Assembly (NCBI GenBank): GCA_038396625.1
Contig: CP121688.1
Coordinates: 682,001 to 746,000, forward strand
DNA length: 64,000 bases
DNA from: G038396625 sp038396625
GTDB taxonomy: Bacteria > Bacillota > Clostridia > Peptostreptococcales > Thermotaleaceae
Reading direction: 5' to 3'
Shown: piece after piece, positions 61,736 to 64,000 of the stretch
Layout: each line of letters starts with the position of its first letter
Position numbering within the stretch: the first letter of the stretch is position 1
The notes under the pieces: generated by a model
The model's database searches: none
Seen by the model: only the letters and a program-made list of their open reading frames with translations
Told to the model about the DNA's origin: nothing
Program-made: the position numbers and the translations under genes

Positions 61736-61808
61736 TTAAAAAGCACTGAATTGAAAAGTATTATCAATAATGATATAATAGCAACATATTCTAAAGTCAG
61801 GTGATGAG

Positions 61809-62276
61809 ATGGCCAATTATTATCATGAAATTAATAAAATGATGGAAAAATTGATTCATAAGATCCTGGTACAGGATCGAAAGGGCTTTAAATTAGATGA
61901 AAGAGGCGTAGAGTTATCATTTCTGGATATGGATGTAATAAGAAAAATTGGAGAAGTAGAAGACAAAAAGATTTATGAACTCATCGAAGAGATGGAAATG
62001 GATAGAAGCTTTGTTGCTTCGATTACCAAAAAATTGATGCTCGGTGGATATATCGTAAAAGAAAAGTCTCATCAGGATAAGAGAGTATATATACTGCGTT
62101 TGACAGAAGAGGGAAAAAAGATTTATAAAAAAAGCTTAGAGAAGCAAAGTGTATTTATAGATTTTATATTATCAGAGATTACCCTTAATGAAGAGAAGGC
62201 CATTTTGAAATTTTTAAGTAAGATTAATCAAACAACATTATTACAACATTGGGATAAAGGTGATGCAAAAAAATAA
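61809..62276 (+). CDS. MarR-family transcriptional regulator
   Basis: 155 residues with a winged helix typical of MarR: the recognition region MDRSFVASITKKLMLGGYIVKEKSHQDKRVYILRLTEEGKKIY. There is no ligand clue in the sequence. AGGTGATGAG precedes the ATG. It is convergent with a ferredoxin gene and follows the etf operon, so it could act on either; target unknown. Confidence 0.88.
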   Translation: MANYYHEINKMMEKLIHKILVQDRKGFKLDERGVELSFLDMDVIRKIGEVEDKKIYELIEEMEMDRSFVASITKKLMLGGYIVKEKSHQDKRVYILRLTEEGKKIYKKSLEKQSVFIDFILSEITLNEEKAILKFLSKINQTTLLQHWDKGDAKK

Positions 62277-62315
62277 TAATACCCTTAACATCAGATATGC
62301 TAGGGTATTATTATT
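62272..62315. terminator. Bidirectional terminator between marR and ferredoxin
   Basis: AATAATAATACCCT (62272-62285) pairs with AGGGTATTATTATT (62302-62315). The left arm overlaps the marR stop codon region. Confidence 0.8.
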
Positions 62316-62334
62316 ATGTATTTATGAAATCCTA

Positions 62335-62505
62335 TTAAGCTTGTACAGGTGCATCTACAGGGCATACGTTTGCGCAAGCACCGCACTCGATACATCCATC
62401 TGCATCTATAACATATTTGTCGTCTCCAGCACTGATGACACTAACTGGACATTCTGGTTCACAAGCTCCACAGCTGATACATGAATCTTGAATTACATAA
62501 GCCAT
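62335..62505 (-). CDS. 2[4Fe-4S] clostridial-type ferredoxin
   Basis: 56 residues on the minus strand with two CxxCxxCxxxCP motifs (Cys9, 12, 15, 19 and Cys38, 41, 44, 48). This is the low-potential electron carrier of anaerobes; it may accept electrons from the bifurcating Etf complex nearby. ATG 62505 follows AAAGGAGG. Its sigma-A promoter is TTGTCC (62574-62569), 17 bases, TATAAT (62551-62546) on the minus strand. Confidence 0.95.
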   Translation of the reverse strand: MAYVIQDSCISCGACEPECPVSVISAGDDKYVIDADGCIECGACANVCPVDAPVQA

Positions 62506-62545
62506 AATGATATCCTCCTTTAACGATTTCTTTAAGAACAATAGT

Positions 62546-62574
62546 ATTATAACAAAATGCAGATATAAGGACAA
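62546..62574 (-). promoter_or_regulatory. Ferredoxin promoter
   Basis: TTGTCC, 17-base spacer and TATAAT on the minus strand, 40 bases before the ferredoxin start. Confidence 0.78.
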
Positions 62575-62611
62575 TAAAATTATTAAAATTAATGAATAAA
62601 AAAAGCGTATT

Positions 62612-62630
62612 TATAATGATTATCATTGTA
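62612..62630. promoter_or_regulatory. Fur-like box
   Basis: TATAATGATTATCATTGTA matches the Fur consensus GATAATGATAATCATTATC at 15 of 19 positions. It sits between the ferredoxin promoter and the next plus-strand gene. Confidence 0.6.
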
Positions 62631-62727
62631 TATTTTAACTGTATATTTTAGTGGTTTCGGTATGATTGTTATATGTTAAAATGTTGAATAGGTAATTTAA
62701 ATGTATTTGAATAGAAGGAGAAATTTT

Positions 62728-63540
62728 ATGAAGACGATTGCATTGGTAGGCGCTAGTGGGACAGGAAAAAGTTATCGAGCGATGACACTGGCTTATGAAA
62801 AGAAAGTTGATTATATTATCGATGATGGTTTGCTCATAACAGGAAACAAAATTGTAGCAGGAAAGTCTGCCAAACGACAAAAAACAGCAGTAACGGCGGT
62901 AAAAACTGCTTTATTTACTCATGAGGAACATAGAGAGTCGGTAAAAACATTTATCAAAGAGCAAAACCCCCAGGGAATTCTCGTTTTGGGTACTTCTAAG
63001 AAGATGGTAGATAAAATCGCGGCACAACTAGAAATTGATCCTATTGAGGAATATGTCTATATTGAAGATATTTCTACACCAGAAGAAAGAATAATGGCAA
63101 AAAAACAAAGAACAGAATTAGGGAAGCATGTCATTCCTGTTCCTACTTTTGAAATTAAAAAAGATTTTTCCGGTTATTTTGTTGATCCCCTAAAGATTTT
63201 TAGAAAAAAGAAAGATGATACTGTGCAAATTACAGAAAAATCTGTTGTTCGACCTACCTTTAGCTACATGGGAAAATATAAGATTTCAGACAAGGTAATC
63301 AGCGATTTAATTCATTATGCAGGACGAAAGACACCGGGAATCCATAAAATTTCAAGAGTAGATATTCGTAATTATAAAGAAGGGATTGCAATTGATGTGG
63401 ATGTAATTATTATGTATGGTGCTGCAATTCGTCCTCTAGTAAGAACGGTTCAAAAACAAATCAAAGAAGAAGTTGAACGCATGACTAGTTTGAATATTCT
63501 AACGATTGACGTCAATGTGAAAAACTTAATCTTAAGGTAG
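62728..63540 (+). CDS. P-loop ATPase fused to an Asp23/Gls24 domain
   Basis: 270 residues. A P-loop NTPase-like N-terminal part (VGASGTGKSYRAMTLAY, Walker A at residues 8-15) is followed from about residue 185 by an Asp23/Gls24 domain (YKISDKVISDLIHYAGRKTPGIHKISRVDI), normally a membrane-associated cell-envelope stress protein. This fusion is known in clostridia but its function is not. The ATG at 62728 follows AGAAGGAG; an ATG further upstream has no ribosome binding site. The Fur-like box about 100 bases upstream suggests iron or metal control. Confidence 0.85.
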   Translation: MKTIALVGASGTGKSYRAMTLAYEKKVDYIIDDGLLITGNKIVAGKSAKRQKTAVTAVKTALFTHEEHRESVKTFIKEQNPQGILVLGTSKKMVDKIAAQLEIDPIEEYVYIEDISTPEERIMAKKQRTELGKHVIPVPTFEIKKDFSGYFVDPLKIFRKKKDDTVQITEKSVVRPTFSYMGKYKISDKVISDLIHYAGRKTPGIHKISRVDIRNYKEGIAIDVDVIIMYGAAIRPLVRTVQKQIKEEVERMTSLNILTIDVNVKNLILR

Positions 63541-63549
63541 TTTGTACTG

Positions 63550-63578
63550 TTTACAAGAAAAATGGGGTATGTTATAAT
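63550..63578 (+). promoter_or_regulatory. Sigma-A promoter of glutamate dehydrogenase
   Basis: TTTACA (63550-63555), 17-base spacer, TATAAT (63573-63578). The leader of about 165 bases has an imperfect hairpin AGCCGGAAAA/TTTTCCAGCT (63613-63634). Confidence 0.72.
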
Positions 63579-63749
63579 GACCTTGAAGAATAGAACAGCA
63601 GTTTTGCACTCTAGCCGGAAAATGTTTTCCAGCTTTATTTTGTGTACTTATACTTTTAAAGCCATAGCTTATGCATTAACCTAGGTAACAATGGATTAAA
63701 GTGTACTTTAATCACAATATATTAACTTTTATTAAAGGGGGTTTTTATT

Positions 63750-64000
63750 TTGACTGCACAAGCATACATTAATGAAGTAATTGAGAAAGTTAAGAAGAGA
63801 GATGCAGATCAACCTGAGTTTTTACAAACTATTGAAGAGGTATTAAGTTCTTTAGGTCCTGTATTAGAAAAACACCCAGAGTATATAAACGCAAATATCT
63901 TAGAAAGATTATCTGAGCCTGAAAGACAAATCGTGTTTAAAGTGCCATGGGTAGATGATCAAGGTAAAGTACAAGTAAATCGTGGATTCAGAGTACAATT
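63750..64000 (+). CDS. gdhA: Glutamate dehydrogenase, N-terminal part
   Basis: The first 83 residues of a Glu/Leu/Phe/Val-type dehydrogenase, cut by the window end. VEKVKKRDA-type start, LEKHPEYINANILERLSEPERQIVFKVPWVDD and NRGFRVQF match the ~450-residue hexameric GdhA group (usually NADP-dependent), which makes or uses glutamate. The start is TTG 63750 with AAAGGGGG eight to nine bases upstream. Cofactor preference cannot be told from this fragment. Confidence 0.9.
   Translation, partial: MTAQAYINEVIEKVKKRDADQPEFLQTIEEVLSSLGPVLEKHPEYINANILERLSEPERQIVFKVPWVDDQGKVQVNRGFRVQ

Noticed and set aside
62260..62484. Plus-strand frame over the ferredoxin gene
   Set aside because: Cysteine and threonine pattern is the antisense of the ferredoxin; the ferredoxin frame has full motifs and ribosome binding site.

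Overview
The window is AT-rich and densely coded. It carries long-form HPF, a Spo0E-like phosphatase, a LytS/LytR pair, Rex, a ferredoxin-fused EtfA and clostridial-type 2[4Fe-4S] proteins. Extended Shine-Dalgarno sequences and many GTG/TTG starts are used. This fits an anaerobic, motile, probably spore-forming member of the Clostridia, perhaps of the Alkaliphilus/Geosporobacter type; the genus is only a guess.

Region 1 (1-28.7 kb) is the late flagellar cluster, in the order also known from Bacillus: flgK (cut by the window edge), flgL, a DUF6470 gene, fliW, csrA, flagellin, then flaG, fliD, fliS and an FlgN-like chaperone. Two blocks interrupt that order. The first (6.3-16.2 kb) is a flagellin glycosylation island with a Maf-type transferase, a methylase and a complete pseudaminic acid pathway (pseB, pseF, pseH, pseI, pseG, pseC), with a B12-binding radical SAM enzyme inside it. 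The second (16.2-25.7 kb) holds small motility-associated genes, a divergent YaaR gene, a FliK-like protein, a 1023-residue second flagellin and a second FliS-like chaperone. I read sigma-28 promoters upstream of both flagellins and yaaR. The first flagellin leader has a textbook CsrA hairpin site, and the second flagellin has a ribosome binding site without GGA.

Region 2 (28.7-35.4 kb) has a structured RNA that is probably the raiA motif, a small coiled-coil gene, a 720-base non-coding stretch with a cluster of DnaA boxes, hpf, a DUF5317 membrane protein, secA, and prfB with its programmed frameshift.

Region 3 (35.4-50.4 kb) holds a chemoreceptor, tex, ppaX, lytS-lytR, a TAXI-TRAP transporter with a DUF1850 gene, an amidohydrolase, an FMN riboswitch with ribU, and a Spo0E-like gene.

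Region 4 (50.5-57.8 kb) holds tsaE-tsaB-rimI, two small unknown genes, tsaD, a second DnaA-box cluster that seems to lie inside a promoter-to-terminator unit without a gene, acpP, an ABC-F ATPase and rex.

Region 5 (57.8-64 kb) is an acyl-CoA dehydrogenase-etfB-etfA operon preceded by a sigma-54-type promoter and an array of TGTACA motifs. It is followed by a MarR regulator, a ferredoxin, a P-loop/Asp23 fusion protein with a Fur-like box upstream, and the start of glutamate dehydrogenase.

The most unusual observations are the two DnaA-box clusters, the sigma-54 promoter with upstream repeats, the contrast in CsrA control between the two flagellins, and the radical SAM enzyme inside the pseudaminic acid operon.
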